Of a stretch of DNA of 20,822 bases, positions 1 to 5,708 are shown one piece after another. Numbering within the stretch: position 1 is the first letter of the stretch; every line of letters starts with the position of its first letter. Made by a program: the position numbers and the translations under genes. The notes below the pieces were generated by a model. The model saw nothing but the letters and a program-made list of their open reading frames with translations. It was not told the DNA's origin and did no database searches. This stretch comes from a virus: positions 1 to 20,822 of IMG/VR virus record IMGVR_UViG_3300006924_000268; one strand, written 5' to 3'.

Positions 1-265
1 AGTAATTGGCTCTCGATTCGTTAGCACCAAGACCCGATCATTCGGTCATGCGGTCAACGTTCTCGATCATCACATCCTAGCCGATCATTACGGGTCACTC
101 CCTATCGTTAGAGAGTCCGAAATTGAAGACTTATTGACAGACCCTGAGAGCGTTGACGAGGTCATTGAGTTCGGATTCCTAGCGGATGATTGGTCTGAAA
201 TTGAGACTCTCAGAAATAAAGAAATCAGCAAGGAAGCAGGGCTTGTTTTCGACTCTAACAAATAG
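1..265 (+). CDS. 3' end of an unrecognised plus-strand gene (partial)
   Basis: An open frame runs in from the left edge and ends at the TAG at 263-265. The 87 visible codons encode a mixed, acidic C-terminus (for example DLLTDPESVDEVIEFGF). The start lies outside the window. I do not recognise the family: no catalytic motif, metal site or membrane segment is visible. A strong intrinsic terminator follows within about 30 bases, so this is probably the last gene of an upstream transcript rather than part of the unit that starts at 958. It could belong to either the structural or the early block; nothing here decides. Confidence 0.65.
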   Translation, partial: VIGSRFVSTKTRSFGHAVNVLDHHILADHYGSLPIVRESEIEDLLTDPESVDEVIEFGFLADDWSEIETLRNKEISKEAGLVFDSNK

Positions 266-296
266 GCCCAAAGCCTAGCCCCTTAGGGCTTGATTT

Positions 297-323
297 AGCC
301 CCCCAAAATTGGGGGGCTTTTTC
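297..323 (+). terminator. Rho-independent terminator after the first gene
   Basis: The arms AGCCCCCC (297-304) and GGGGGGCT (311-318) form a perfect 8-bp GC-rich stem around a 6-base loop, AAAATT. The loop A and T bases can extend the pairing. A run of T (318-322) follows at once. A second, weaker hairpin (AAGCCTA / TAGGGCTT, about 271-292) lies just before it. This closes the transcript of the partial gene ending at 265. Confidence 0.85.
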
Positions 324-652
324 TTTGCCCAATTTTTAGCCCCTATTGACCTAGTAGAAACTTAAATCGGCTCTGTGTGGCGAATTCTGGCGCTTAAATC
401 TCTCGGGAGTGTCTTTATACCTTTCGGGTAACTTGCATGCACTCAGCAAGCACACAGCCCCTATTACGTCGATTTTCTGATCTGCTCACTACTACAGTAG
501 CAAGCCCCAAAAAGCCCCCAAAGCCCCCAAACCGAAAAGCTAAATCGTGTCAGTTAGCCTACCCACTTGACAGCCTCGAAAAGACTCATTTTGAAAAATT
601 TTTTGATCTGAATTTCTCAAACAAGCAGAGCTTAATCCACTGGAGTTCGTAG

Positions 653-675
653 ACAAAAAACAGAATGTTTTTTGT
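653..675 (+). terminator. Perfect 10-bp hairpin with GAA loop, T-rich right arm
   Basis: ACAAAAAACA (653-662) pairs exactly with TGTTTTTTGT (666-675) around GAA. The T-rich right arm could act as a weak terminator on the plus strand, but the stem is AT-rich and there is no clean T-tract after it. It sits 7 bases before the large AT palindrome, so it may instead belong to one compound structured element. Confidence 0.45.
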
Positions 676-682
676 ACAGGAA

Positions 683-740
683 GATTTATGTATAAGAATA
701 TATATATACGTTTAGTATATATATATTTTATACATAAATC
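683..740. repeat. Large AT-rich palindrome (candidate cruciform/origin element)
   Basis: The left arm (683-709) and right arm (715-740) are near-perfect inverted repeats of 27 and 26 bases around the loop GTTTA. They differ only by one extra base and small changes near AAGAATA / ATTTTAT. The arms start and end with GATTTATGTATA / TATACATAAATC and have an alternating TATATATA core. Palindromes of this size with easily melted cores occur at replication origins, protein-binding sites and recombination junctions. The sequence shows the structure, not the function. Confidence 0.75.
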
Positions 741-750
741 ACGCGTGGTG

Positions 751-778
751 GTGCGCACACACATATGTATGTGCACAT
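751..778. repeat. Imperfect inverted repeat of alternating GT/CA
   Basis: The arms at 751-764 (GTGCGCACACACAT) and 765-778 (ATGTATGTGCACAT) are complementary at 11 of 14 positions, with no loop (centre CATATG). The alternating purine/pyrimidine run is of the type that can adopt left-handed DNA. It lies 10 bases after the big AT palindrome, so the two probably form one regulatory or origin-like block. Confidence 0.45.
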
Positions 779-870
779 GAACCGAGCCGATTTTTGCCCC
801 AATTTTTCACCGATTTTTGCCGAAATCCCTCTTCAGAAGAACTCTTAACATCTTCATCAGTCAAAACAAT

Positions 871-926
871 ATCTATCTTAGGACTTTCATCGCTTCGCTT
901 TGAAGATGAAAGGTCCCAAGACAGAT
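871..926 (+). promoter_or_regulatory. Intergenic hairpin A, upstream of the first early gene
   Basis: ATCTATCTTAGGACTTTCATC (871-891, split here as ATCTATCTTAGGA + CTTTCATC) pairs with 905-926, with two mismatches and one bulge; the apical part can extend as CTTC/GAAG. It ends 31 bases before the ATG at 958. After it comes the A/G-rich ribosome-binding stretch CGGAAACGGAG, also seen after the other hairpins of the family. It is the most diverged member and lacks the UNCG loop. Confidence 0.6.
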
Positions 927-957
927 AAATGGGCCGAAACGGAAACGGAGCAGCGAA

Positions 958-1266
958 ATGAATGACAAAAACTTGAACGAAATAACGGATCAAATTGCTA
1001 ACGGCTTGTATGAGCTTAGTTATTTCAGTAATACAAGAAGTCATATGGATAACTGGTTTGAGTTACTAAATGTAGTAATTGAAAAACTACAAGATATGCA
1101 TGGTGAATTTGATGGATTTGATATCGAAGCCGAAGTTAATTTTGTAGGAAAAGCCACAAATGGACCTAGTTATGAATTTATTGGAGATATGTCGATTGAT
1201 GAATACGGAGTGATTACTTGTATAGATTGTTTAGAACCTATAGACGAGTGTACACACGCATCTTAA
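958..1266 (+). CDS. Small acidic protein of unknown function (102 aa)
   Basis: ATG at 958 with GGAG at 947-950. The product is acidic, AT-rich in coding sequence, has no membrane segment and ends in a Cys cluster (CIDC near residue 88, then C about 9 residues on, before THAS). The Cys pair could bind a metal or be incidental. The gene is the first of the early string and is preceded by hairpin A and followed by hairpin B. Its last codons and downstream flank (ACACACGCATCTTAATCAAA) are repeated almost exactly at the end of the gene at 1520-1996, which shows that the end-plus-spacer module was duplicated. I do not recognise the family. Confidence 0.75.
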   Translation: MNDKNLNEITDQIANGLYELSYFSNTRSHMDNWFELLNVVIEKLQDMHGEFDGFDIEAEVNFVGKATNGPSYEFIGDMSIDEYGVITCIDCLEPIDECTHAS

Positions 1267-1285
1267 TCAAAATAAATCATAAGAA

Positions 1286-1340
1286 CTCTCTAAATCTTTT
1301 TTCCATCCCTACGGTCTGTAAATGAAAAAAAGATAGAGAG
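1286..1340 (+). promoter_or_regulatory. Intergenic hairpin B with UACG tetraloop
   Basis: CTCTCTAAATCTTTTTTCCAT (1286-1306, split here as CTCTCTAAATC + TTTTTTCCAT) pairs with the arm 1322-1340 ending in AGATAGAGAG. The apex CCCTACGGTCTG contains C(UACG)G, a member of the very stable UNCG tetraloop class. It lies 19 bases after the stop at 1266 and 22 bases before the ATG at 1363, followed by GCGGAAACGGAG. Hairpins C and D share the apex word CATCCCTACGGTCTG (one change in C). Confidence 0.75.
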
Positions 1341-1362
1341 AACAGCGGAAACGGAGTGAAGC

Positions 1363-1515
1363 ATGGCAAGCAAAACAATCACAATCGATTTAACACCGAA
1401 TTGGGAAAACATCATAAGAGCTATGGAAATGTCTAAAGCAACTATGACTGCTAAACAGTGGGAAAAGAGTGCAGAAAAAAGAGTAATGGATGAATGTTTA
1501 AAGAGTAGAGGGTAA
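1363..1515 (+). CDS. Small protein, unknown function (50 aa)
   Basis: ATG at 1363 is preceded by CGGAG (1352-1356), the same ribosome-binding phrase as the genes at 958 and 2355. The product begins MASKTITIDLTPNWENII and is rich in Lys, Glu and Met, probably helical, with no membrane segment. The stop at 1513-1515 is four bases before the next ATG, so the two genes are probably translated together. No family is recognised. The strong ribosome-binding site and hairpin-led spacer are the main reasons to call it. Confidence 0.65.
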   Translation: MASKTITIDLTPNWENIIRAMEMSKATMTAKQWEKSAEKRVMDECLKSRG

Positions 1516-1519
1516 GCAA

Positions 1520-1996
1520 ATGACTAAGAATTTTGAAGATAGTTACTGGAAAAATCACCACCGAAAGCTGATACAGCTTCGAGCTGAAATGAAAAATCAC
1601 CGACTTGGTGACGAATGGACTAACAGTCCATTTGAAGATGAACTAAAAACCACCGAAGAAGTTATTGCCTATAGGCAAGAACTGAAAGAAGAAAGATTGA
1701 TTGGCGATTTCGGCAGCCTTTATGAAGTACCTAGACATGATTGTAATTATTGCAAAGGATATCTATTCCCAAATGGATATTTTATGAGTGTTATATCTTT
1801 CCATTGTTCTTATGTTAGTGCTTATGGAAATGAAGATCAGCCATATGAAATAGCTATAAGAGTAGATTCTACTGGTGATTTTGTTCATTTAGATGGTTAT
1901 GACTACCGTCATGACGATGTTCTTGGTTACCTCCCCTTAGAAGATGTCGCTGACATCTTTTACCAAACGAGAGACTTAGCTACACACACATCTTAA
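1520..1996 (+). CDS. Unknown protein with Cys/His cluster (158 aa)
   Basis: ATG at 1520, four bases after the previous stop, with the purine-rich GAGGGTAAG just upstream. The N-terminal third is charged and helical. The middle contains HDCNYC and, some 20 residues later, FHC, a possible metal-binding cluster. The C-terminal part is acidic and aromatic. The last residues and the 3' flank duplicate those of the 958-1266 gene (TACACACACATCTTAATCAA). I do not recognise the family. It is a typical phage early accessory gene by size, composition and position. Confidence 0.75.
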   Translation: MTKNFEDSYWKNHHRKLIQLRAEMKNHRLGDEWTNSPFEDELKTTEEVIAYRQELKEERLIGDFGSLYEVPRHDCNYCKGYLFPNGYFMSVISFHCSYVSAYGNEDQPYEIAIRVDSTGDFVHLDGYDYRHDDVLGYLPLEDVADIFYQTRDLATHTS

Positions 1997-2018
1997 TCAA
2001 AATAATCATTAAAGAAAA

Positions 2019-2069
2019 CTCTCTCCTTTTTCCCATCCCTTCGGTCTGTAGATGGAAAAAAGAATAGAG
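2019..2069 (+). promoter_or_regulatory. Intergenic hairpin C with UUCG tetraloop
   Basis: CTCTCTCCTTTTTCCCATC (2019-2037) pairs with 2051-2069 (GATGGAAAAAAG, then AATAGAG). The apex CCCTTCGGTCTG contains C(UUCG)G. The stem has the same polypyrimidine/polypurine plan as hairpin B. It lies 22 bases after a stop and 19 before the ATG at 2089, followed by AGCGAAAGGAAAAGC. Confidence 0.75.
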
Positions 2070-2088
2070 CAAAAGCGAAAGGAAAAGC

Positions 2089-2217
2089 ATGGAGCCAGAA
2101 ATTGACGGTTTAAACGAAATCTTCCACTGTGAAGAGAGTGGAAAGTGTGATTGCTGTGAAGCAATTTTCTTACCAACCGATTGGACTGATTCAGTCCTAG
2201 CTGAAGAAAGGATGTAA
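2089..2217 (+). CDS. Cys-rich mini-protein (42 aa)
   Basis: ATG at 2089 follows GAAAGGAAAAGC. The product contains FHCEESGKCDCCEAIF, giving His-Cys then Cys-x-Cys-Cys, a pattern that fits a small metal-binding knuckle. The rest is acidic. After the stop at 2215-2217 there are only about 70 bases to hairpin D, with no second gene that I can support. I do not recognise the family. The start is supported by its place directly after hairpin C, as for its neighbours. Confidence 0.6.
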   Translation: MEPEIDGLNEIFHCEESGKCDCCEAIFLPTDWTDSVLAEERM

Positions 2218-2286
2218 AGATGGATTAGGAATTGAAAATCTGAAAGACGTGGACACACTCTAAATCAATCAAAAAGAATATCTTAT

Positions 2287-2327
2287 CAATCTCCCTCATC
2301 CCTACGGTCTGAGAATGAGGAAGATTG
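2287..2327 (+). promoter_or_regulatory. Intergenic hairpin D with UACG tetraloop
   Basis: CAATCTCCCTCAT (2287-2299) pairs with ATGAGGAAGATTG (2315-2327) with a single mismatch, and the pairing can extend outward through TATCTT / AAGATA. The apex CCCTACGGTCTG is identical to that of hairpin B and contains C(UACG)G. The ATG at 2355 follows after GTGAAACGGAGAAACGAA. Confidence 0.75.
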
Positions 2328-2354
2328 AAAGATAAAGTGAAACGGAGAAACGAA

Positions 2355-2615
2355 ATGGCAATGACAAGAAAGCACTATCAAGCAATCGCTGAAGCACTTG
2401 GAGAAGTTCATGCTATTAAACTTGCTTTTAGCTATAACTCCAATCCAAAATTAGCTCTTGAAGGAGCTATTACTGGAATAGCTGACAGATTGGGTTCCAT
2501 ATTTGAAGCAGACAATCCCAATTTTGATTGGGATCGCTTTAAATCAGCTATCGAAAAAGAGTTTGATGAAACTATGGAAAGACTTCCGTACAACAGCAGC
2601 AACTGGCAGTTTTAA
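2355..2615 (+). CDS. Small phage early protein, conserved type, unknown function (86 aa)
   Basis: The ATG at 2355 is chosen over a TTG at 2325 because CGGAG at 2343-2347 is well placed and because the TTG lies inside hairpin D. The product starts MAMTRKHYQAIAEALGEV and has NPNFDWDRFKSAIEKEF near its end. This layout (TRKHY..IA at the N-terminus, a NPNFDxxRF stretch at the C-terminus) recalls a widespread group of small phage proteins of unknown function; the resemblance is from memory and was not searched. Probably all-helical and cytoplasmic. Confidence 0.75.
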   Translation: MAMTRKHYQAIAEALGEVHAIKLAFSYNSNPKLALEGAITGIADRLGSIFEADNPNFDWDRFKSAIEKEFDETMERLPYNSSNWQF

Positions 2616-2643
2616 AAAAAAAGCAATCTTGAAAGGATTAAAT

Positions 2644-2964
2644 ATGACCTACCAAACATACAGAATTTACACTCAAGACTTAGAGAATTACGACACTGAT
2701 TGTGTCGTAAATGAAGGGATTTGGAAGGCTAAAGGTGGAGATACATACAAAGTTACAGTGCCAGAGGGTTTTAGGGCTAGAAATAATGCTATGGCTCTTG
2801 TTTCACAAGAACTAATTATCAACGGCGGCTTTGTTCAATACATTTCTCTGGTAGAAAGATGTGACAATGATTGGATTCCATCTAATGACTGTAATGCTGA
2901 CCCTTGTAGAGATGAATATTGTGTAGAAGATGATAAAAGATTGAAAATTATTTCAATCAAATAG
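2644..2964 (+). CDS. Unknown protein with C-terminal four-Cys cluster (106 aa)
   Basis: The ATG at 2644 has the extended site GAAAGGATT at 2631-2639, the recurring phage ribosome-binding phrase. An in-frame upstream start at 2503 would lie deep inside the previous gene and is rejected. The product has a beta-rich N-terminal half and a C-terminal cluster of Cys73, Cys83, Cys88 and Cys93 that may bind zinc. I do not recognise the family. It is separated from the previous stop by 28 bases, without a hairpin, so the two probably share a transcript segment. Confidence 0.75.
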   Translation: MTYQTYRIYTQDLENYDTDCVVNEGIWKAKGGDTYKVTVPEGFRARNNAMALVSQELIINGGFVQYISLVERCDNDWIPSNDCNADPCRDEYCVEDDKRLKIISIK

Positions 2965-2966
2965 AT

Positions 2967-3020
2967 TTGTTGAACCACTACGATCCATAACTTCGGTTGT
3001 GAATCGTGTTGGCTTTACAA
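2967..3020 (+). promoter_or_regulatory. Intergenic hairpin E with UUCG tetraloop
   Basis: The arms 2967-2991 and 2996-3020 pair over most of 25 positions (with several mismatches and two G-U pairs) around C(UUCG)G at 2991-2996. Its stem sequence is unrelated to hairpins B-D, so the shape and tetraloop are conserved while the sequence is not. The stop of the previous gene is 2 bases upstream; the GTG at 3055 is 34 bases downstream. Confidence 0.7.
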
Positions 3021-3054
3021 ACGTTAAAGTCAGGCAAAGAAAGGATGCGGTTAC

Positions 3055-3591
3055 GTGACTAACCCATTAAACAACTCATGGTATTCAACTGGAACCAACA
3101 AGTATTCCATACTGGATGAAGTAGCTACAGCTACAGATACGCGTGAGTCAGTAGTTCAAAAAGAGGTCGAGACAATCTTGGCTAGTAGTGAGTGTAAACA
3201 CTCAGTTATGGAAGTTATGGTTGATATGAGCAGCGTTTGGATGTTCGCGTCAACTAAAGCTGACGATCTAACCTCATCTCTTAGAGAGATAGAAGGATCT
3301 ATAGACTCTATAGAAGATGTAATTGGTGGTGGTGATTATGATGTTGATTGGTATGACAGTGGTGATGAAGTAAAAATTACTGTTAGTAAATATGATGGTA
3401 GTGATGACGCAGAAGCATATATCAATGACGCAAGAACTGAAATTAATGATTTGATTGGTGAAATTCACCAACAATTAAGCGATATTCGTCAAGAAGATAT
3501 TGATCCAGAAAACATCTACCACCTATGCACAGAGTGTAGAGCTACATTCAATCACGAAGAAGTTAAGTATGTAAAGGAGGCTCAGGCATGA
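3055..3591 (+). CDS. Acidic unknown protein with C-terminal CxxC (178 aa)
   Basis: GTG start at 3055, supported by GAAAGGATG at 3039-3047; the nearer ATG at 3044 is out of frame and stops after five codons. The product is strongly acidic. It has predicted helices around residues 67-90 and 121-146, an Asp/Gly-rich linker near 90-115 and a C-terminal LCTECRATFNH (Cys158, Cys161, His167) that resembles half of a zinc site. The stop overlaps the ATG of the next mini-gene (ATGA). No family is recognised. Confidence 0.75.
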   Translation: MTNPLNNSWYSTGTNKYSILDEVATATDTRESVVQKEVETILASSECKHSVMEVMVDMSSVWMFASTKADDLTSSLREIEGSIDSIEDVIGGGDYDVDWYDSGDEVKITVSKYDGSDDAEAYINDARTEINDLIGEIHQQLSDIRQEDIDPENIYHLCTECRATFNHEEVKYVKEAQA

Positions 3592-3674
3592 TTGCACTTA
3601 TATTATTACCAATAATTGCCCTATCTCTGATAGGGCTGGTCAGTGAGTTCATCCGAAACGATTTGGAGCAGTAA
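3588..3674 (+). CDS. 28-aa single-pass membrane microprotein
   Basis: ATGA overlap with the preceding gene and a near-perfect Shine-Dalgarno AAAGGAGG at 3573-3580, the strongest in the window. The product starts MIALILLPIIALSLIGLV and ends with the charged tail SEFIRNDLEQ, so one membrane helix fills residues 2-18. A chance frame would not be expected to combine this site, the coupling and a clean hydrophobic helix. The role is unknown; small phage membrane peptides can act on host membrane proteins, but nothing here identifies a target. Confidence 0.7.
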   Translation: MIALILLPIIALSLIGLVSEFIRNDLEQ

Positions 3675-3676
3675 CT

Positions 3677-3731
3677 ACTCTCTAACTCTTTATCCCTGAA
3701 CGAAGTGAAGGGAATAAAGAGTAAAGAGAGT
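3677..3731 (+). promoter_or_regulatory. Intergenic hairpin F
   Basis: ACTCTCTAACTCTTTATCCCT (3677-3697, split here as ACTCTCTAAC + TCTTTATCCCT) pairs with 3709-3731 (AGGGAATAAAGAG then TAAAGAGAGT) with two small bulges. The loop is about 11 bases and not UNCG. It repeats the polypyrimidine/polypurine stem plan of B and C. A further 79 bases without a gene separate it from the ATG at 3811. Confidence 0.7.
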
Positions 3732-3810
3732 AAGAGAAAGGAAAGCCGATAAGCTAACGACCCTAGCGTAAACAAAAAACTAAACACAATTTTTGAAAGG
3801 ATTGTAAACA

Positions 3811-4218
3811 ATGGCAAACAGAGTAGATTTTAGTACAGAGACCGTAGGAAAAATGTTGAAGGCAGCAGCGAAAGCAGCTCACAAAAACATAAATGCCCAC
3901 ACACCTATGAACAGACCAAAGATGGTTCGTTCAGTGTGGTTCAACAGAGGCTATGCAGCAGGTGTAGCCGCAGCTACAGCTGAAGCTGAGAAAAAGTTTC
4001 GAGTTGGAGACAAGGAGCTTGTAGCTCCTGATGGTGAACCGATTGTGGTTCAGCTTACAGACTCAATGGAGTCTGTTGAGCCAGAGATTGATGTCGTTGA
4101 TGTCGTTGATACAACGGCAGATGAGGGAGCCATCATAGATGAGGATGACCAGAAGAGACTGTTAGATATCCTAGCAGCTTTTGGCAAAGCCAACGGCCTT
4201 GACCCCATCAAGGCATAA
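3811..4218 (+). CDS. Unknown protein, basic N-terminus and acidic C-terminus (135 aa)
   Basis: ATG at 3811 with GAAAGGATT at 3795-3803. Residues 1-60 are basic and alanine-rich (AAAKAAHKN, RPKMVRSVWFNRGYAAG). A short strand region with DGEPIVVQL follows, then an acidic repeat DVVDVVDTTADEGAIIDEDD and a C-terminal helix. The charge split suggests a nucleic-acid-binding or protein-binding adaptor, but this is only a guess. It directly precedes the DUF932 gene, with hairpin G between them. No family is recognised. Confidence 0.75.
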   Translation: MANRVDFSTETVGKMLKAAAKAAHKNINAHTPMNRPKMVRSVWFNRGYAAGVAAATAEAEKKFRVGDKELVAPDGEPIVVQLTDSMESVEPEIDVVDVVDTTADEGAIIDEDDQKRLLDILAAFGKANGLDPIKA

Positions 4219-4225
4219 CAGGGAC

Positions 4226-4267
4226 TTAAGCGTAAGTGTGTCATGCGAATGGCATACTTGCGCTTAA
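4226..4267 (+). promoter_or_regulatory. Intergenic hairpin G
   Basis: TTAAGCGTAAGTGTG (4226-4240) pairs along its whole length with CATACTTGCGCTTAA (4253-4267), counting two G-U pairs. The G-U pairs mean the structure is better on the plus-strand RNA than on the complement. It lies between the stop at 4218 and the ATG at 4307, which carries GAAAGGATT at 4294-4302. Confidence 0.75.
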
Positions 4268-4306
4268 CTTTCCGACAGTGTATAGTTAATCTTGAAAGGA
4301 TTACAA

Positions 4307-5377
4307 ATGACAACAGCACAAACACATGTAATGACAGTCCCACAAATCACCGATAGGCTAACAGCGTTAGCTGATTTTCAGCAGAGTTGTGTCGATATGG
4401 TAGTACCATCTCATTCAATCACCGCTCAGGTGGGGCAAATTGGAGAGGCTTATGAGCCTCTTATCAATGTAAATCTAGGCATCGGAGATGCCTCGCAGTT
4501 CTTGGTTCACATACAGGACCATGCACATAATCAAATCTTCCAAACTGGTACTGATATCGGTCTCCACTATGGGAGAAAGCTGCTTACAGCACCAGACTTA
4601 TGGGCTACCAATGTGAATCATTGGTTAAGACAGAAAGACGAAGACACTTCGTATCTCTTAAGAACCAGAAAAGATTTCTTACGATCTTTTCTGAGTTCTC
4701 GATACAAGATCGTAAACAATTACGATGTAGCGTTAACGACGCTACAAAAAGCGACTACAGTAGGAGCTTTTCCACACCGATTTGATGTATCTGATACTCA
4801 CATGAGGCTCACATACTTAATGCCAAATCGAACCGTTGACTTGAATGACGGGGACACACACACATTCGGATTCAGAGTAAGCAACTCTGAGGTAGGCATG
4901 GGTGCTGTAGATGTGAAGCCATTCTTGTTTCGTTGGGTTTGTACCAATGGTTTAATCATGGGTACTAAGGAAGTTAAACAGGGTGCTATGCACAAAGTAC
5001 ATAGAGGCTCCGACTTACCGTTAGGTCAGTTGTCTAGTCGTACAATCCTAAAGCAAGCAGAAGTAATTCTCAGCGAAGCTGAAGATGCCATTGAAGGTTG
5101 CCTTAGTGATGAGATGTTTAACACATGGAAGCGACAGCTTGAGGCTGCTAATGAAACAGCTTTAGCTGACGAGCCAGTCAAAATTCTAAAAAGAACTAAG
5201 TTCTTTACGGAAGCTGAGTCTACCAACATCTTGTATGAGTTAGCACAGGCGCAGCAAACAGTATTCGGTATGGTGCAGTCGATGACAGCTACAGCCCGTA
5301 ACATGCATAGCGACAGGCGGCATGAGGTTGAGACTTTCGCTGGAAAGTATCTCAACGAGTTAGTGCCAGTTCGATAA
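4307..5377 (+). CDS. DUF932 family phage/plasmid-like protein (356 aa)
   Basis: The ATG at 4307 has GAAAGGATT at 4294-4302; an upstream in-frame TTG lies inside that site and is rejected. The protein matches the DUF932 pattern: FLSSRYKIVNNYDV (about residues 128-141), FRVSNSEVG (189-197), FLFRWVCTNGLI (206-217) and HRGS (232-235). DUF932 proteins are common in phages and conjugative plasmids and usually lie in early regions, often near replication genes. Their biochemical role is not established. Length is within the usual range and the C-terminal third is helical. The gene is monocistronic in appearance, flanked by hairpins G and H. Confidence 0.85.
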   Translation: MTTAQTHVMTVPQITDRLTALADFQQSCVDMVVPSHSITAQVGQIGEAYEPLINVNLGIGDASQFLVHIQDHAHNQIFQTGTDIGLHYGRKLLTAPDLWATNVNHWLRQKDEDTSYLLRTRKDFLRSFLSSRYKIVNNYDVALTTLQKATTVGAFPHRFDVSDTHMRLTYLMPNRTVDLNDGDTHTFGFRVSNSEVGMGAVDVKPFLFRWVCTNGLIMGTKEVKQGAMHKVHRGSDLPLGQLSSRTILKQAEVILSEAEDAIEGCLSDEMFNTWKRQLEAANETALADEPVKILKRTKFFTEAESTNILYELAQAQQTVFGMVQSMTATARNMHSDRRHEVETFAGKYLNELVPVR

Positions 5378-5380
5378 ACC

Positions 5381-5435
5381 AACTACTACTCTCTCACCCC
5401 TCGACCGAAGGGAGAGGGGTAGAGAGAGAGTAGTT
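5381..5435 (+). promoter_or_regulatory. Intergenic hairpin H
   Basis: The arms 5381-5402 (AACTACTACTCTCTC then ACCCCTC) and 5414-5435 (GAGGGGTAGAGAG then AGAGTAGTT) pair with few mismatches, giving one of the longest stems in the window. It starts 3 bases after the DUF932 stop. The flanks ACCA / TGGT can extend it. There is no T-tract, so it does not look like a normal terminator. Another 99 bases without a gene follow before the ATG at 5535. Confidence 0.75.
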
Positions 5436-5534
5436 GAGAGCTGGTAAAGGGGCTGAAGCAGCGCAGTTGTATGCCAACGAGCACCGTGTTTCAGTCTCTC
5501 TACCAACACTCAACTGTTGGAGAAAGGATTGCTA

Positions 5535-5708
5535 ATGCAATTAGCAGGGAGATGGGACTGTGAAGAATGCGGTACGCCATACGATGGGAATCAAGACCCC
5601 GTGTGTACGTGCGATGACATCACTGACCCAGATCTAAAGTCGCTGTTAAGCGAGTGGTATGAGAATGCAGATGAAGAATGGTATCCAGAAGGGAGTGCGA
5701 GTGGATAA
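5535..5708 (+). CDS. Zinc-ribbon-like small protein (57 aa)
   Basis: ATG at 5535 with GAAAGGATT at 5522-5530. WDCEECGTPYDGNQDPVCTC gives CxxC (Cys9, Cys12) and CxC (Cys24, Cys26), a plausible four-Cys zinc site. The rest is acidic and Trp/Tyr-rich. The last codons overlap the GTG start of the next gene. First gene of the compact operon that leads to the ATPase. The function is unknown; small zinc-ribbon proteins of this kind are common phage early products. Confidence 0.7.
   Translation: MQLAGRWDCEECGTPYDGNQDPVCTCDDITDPDLKSLLSEWYENADEEWYPEGSASG

Larger units (their letters stand above)
324..957. other. Gene-poor leader region upstream of the early genes
   Basis: About 630 bases without a convincing gene. 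It holds a short GAA-loop hairpin (653-675), a large AT-rich palindrome (683-740), an alternating purine/pyrimidine imperfect inverted repeat (751-778), two copies of CCGATTTTTGCC (about 787-825) and the first intergenic hairpin (871-926). Short open frames exist on both strands, but they lack ribosome-binding sites and look like chance. The promoter for the genes from 958 on is probably here. A TTGACA at 567-572 is perfect, but it has no good -10 at the right distance, so I do not place a promoter. Confidence 0.6.

Noticed and set aside
567-600. Sigma-70-type promoter with TTGACA at 567-572
   Set aside because: The -35 is perfect, but no acceptable -10 lies 16-18 bases downstream.
437-652. 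71-codon plus-strand open frame in the leader
   Set aside because: It has no ribosome-binding site, the composition follows low-complexity runs (AAGCCCCC repeats), and it ends beside the hairpin block, so it looks like chance.
777-848. 23-codon frame starting MNRADFCPNFSP just before hairpin A
   Set aside because: It ends in TCTTAA as two neighbouring gene modules do, which is suggestive, but there is no ribosome-binding site and the sequence consists of CCGATTTTTGCC repeats.
739-1044. 101-codon minus-strand open frame
   Set aside because: It overlaps the well-supported plus-strand gene at 958 and hairpin A, and has no start signal.
2201-2261. Frameshifted continuation of the 42-aa gene (about 20 codons to TAA at about 2261)
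   Set aside because: The alternative frame is open only from 2201, just after a TAG, and shows no slippery sequence, so it is probably spacer.
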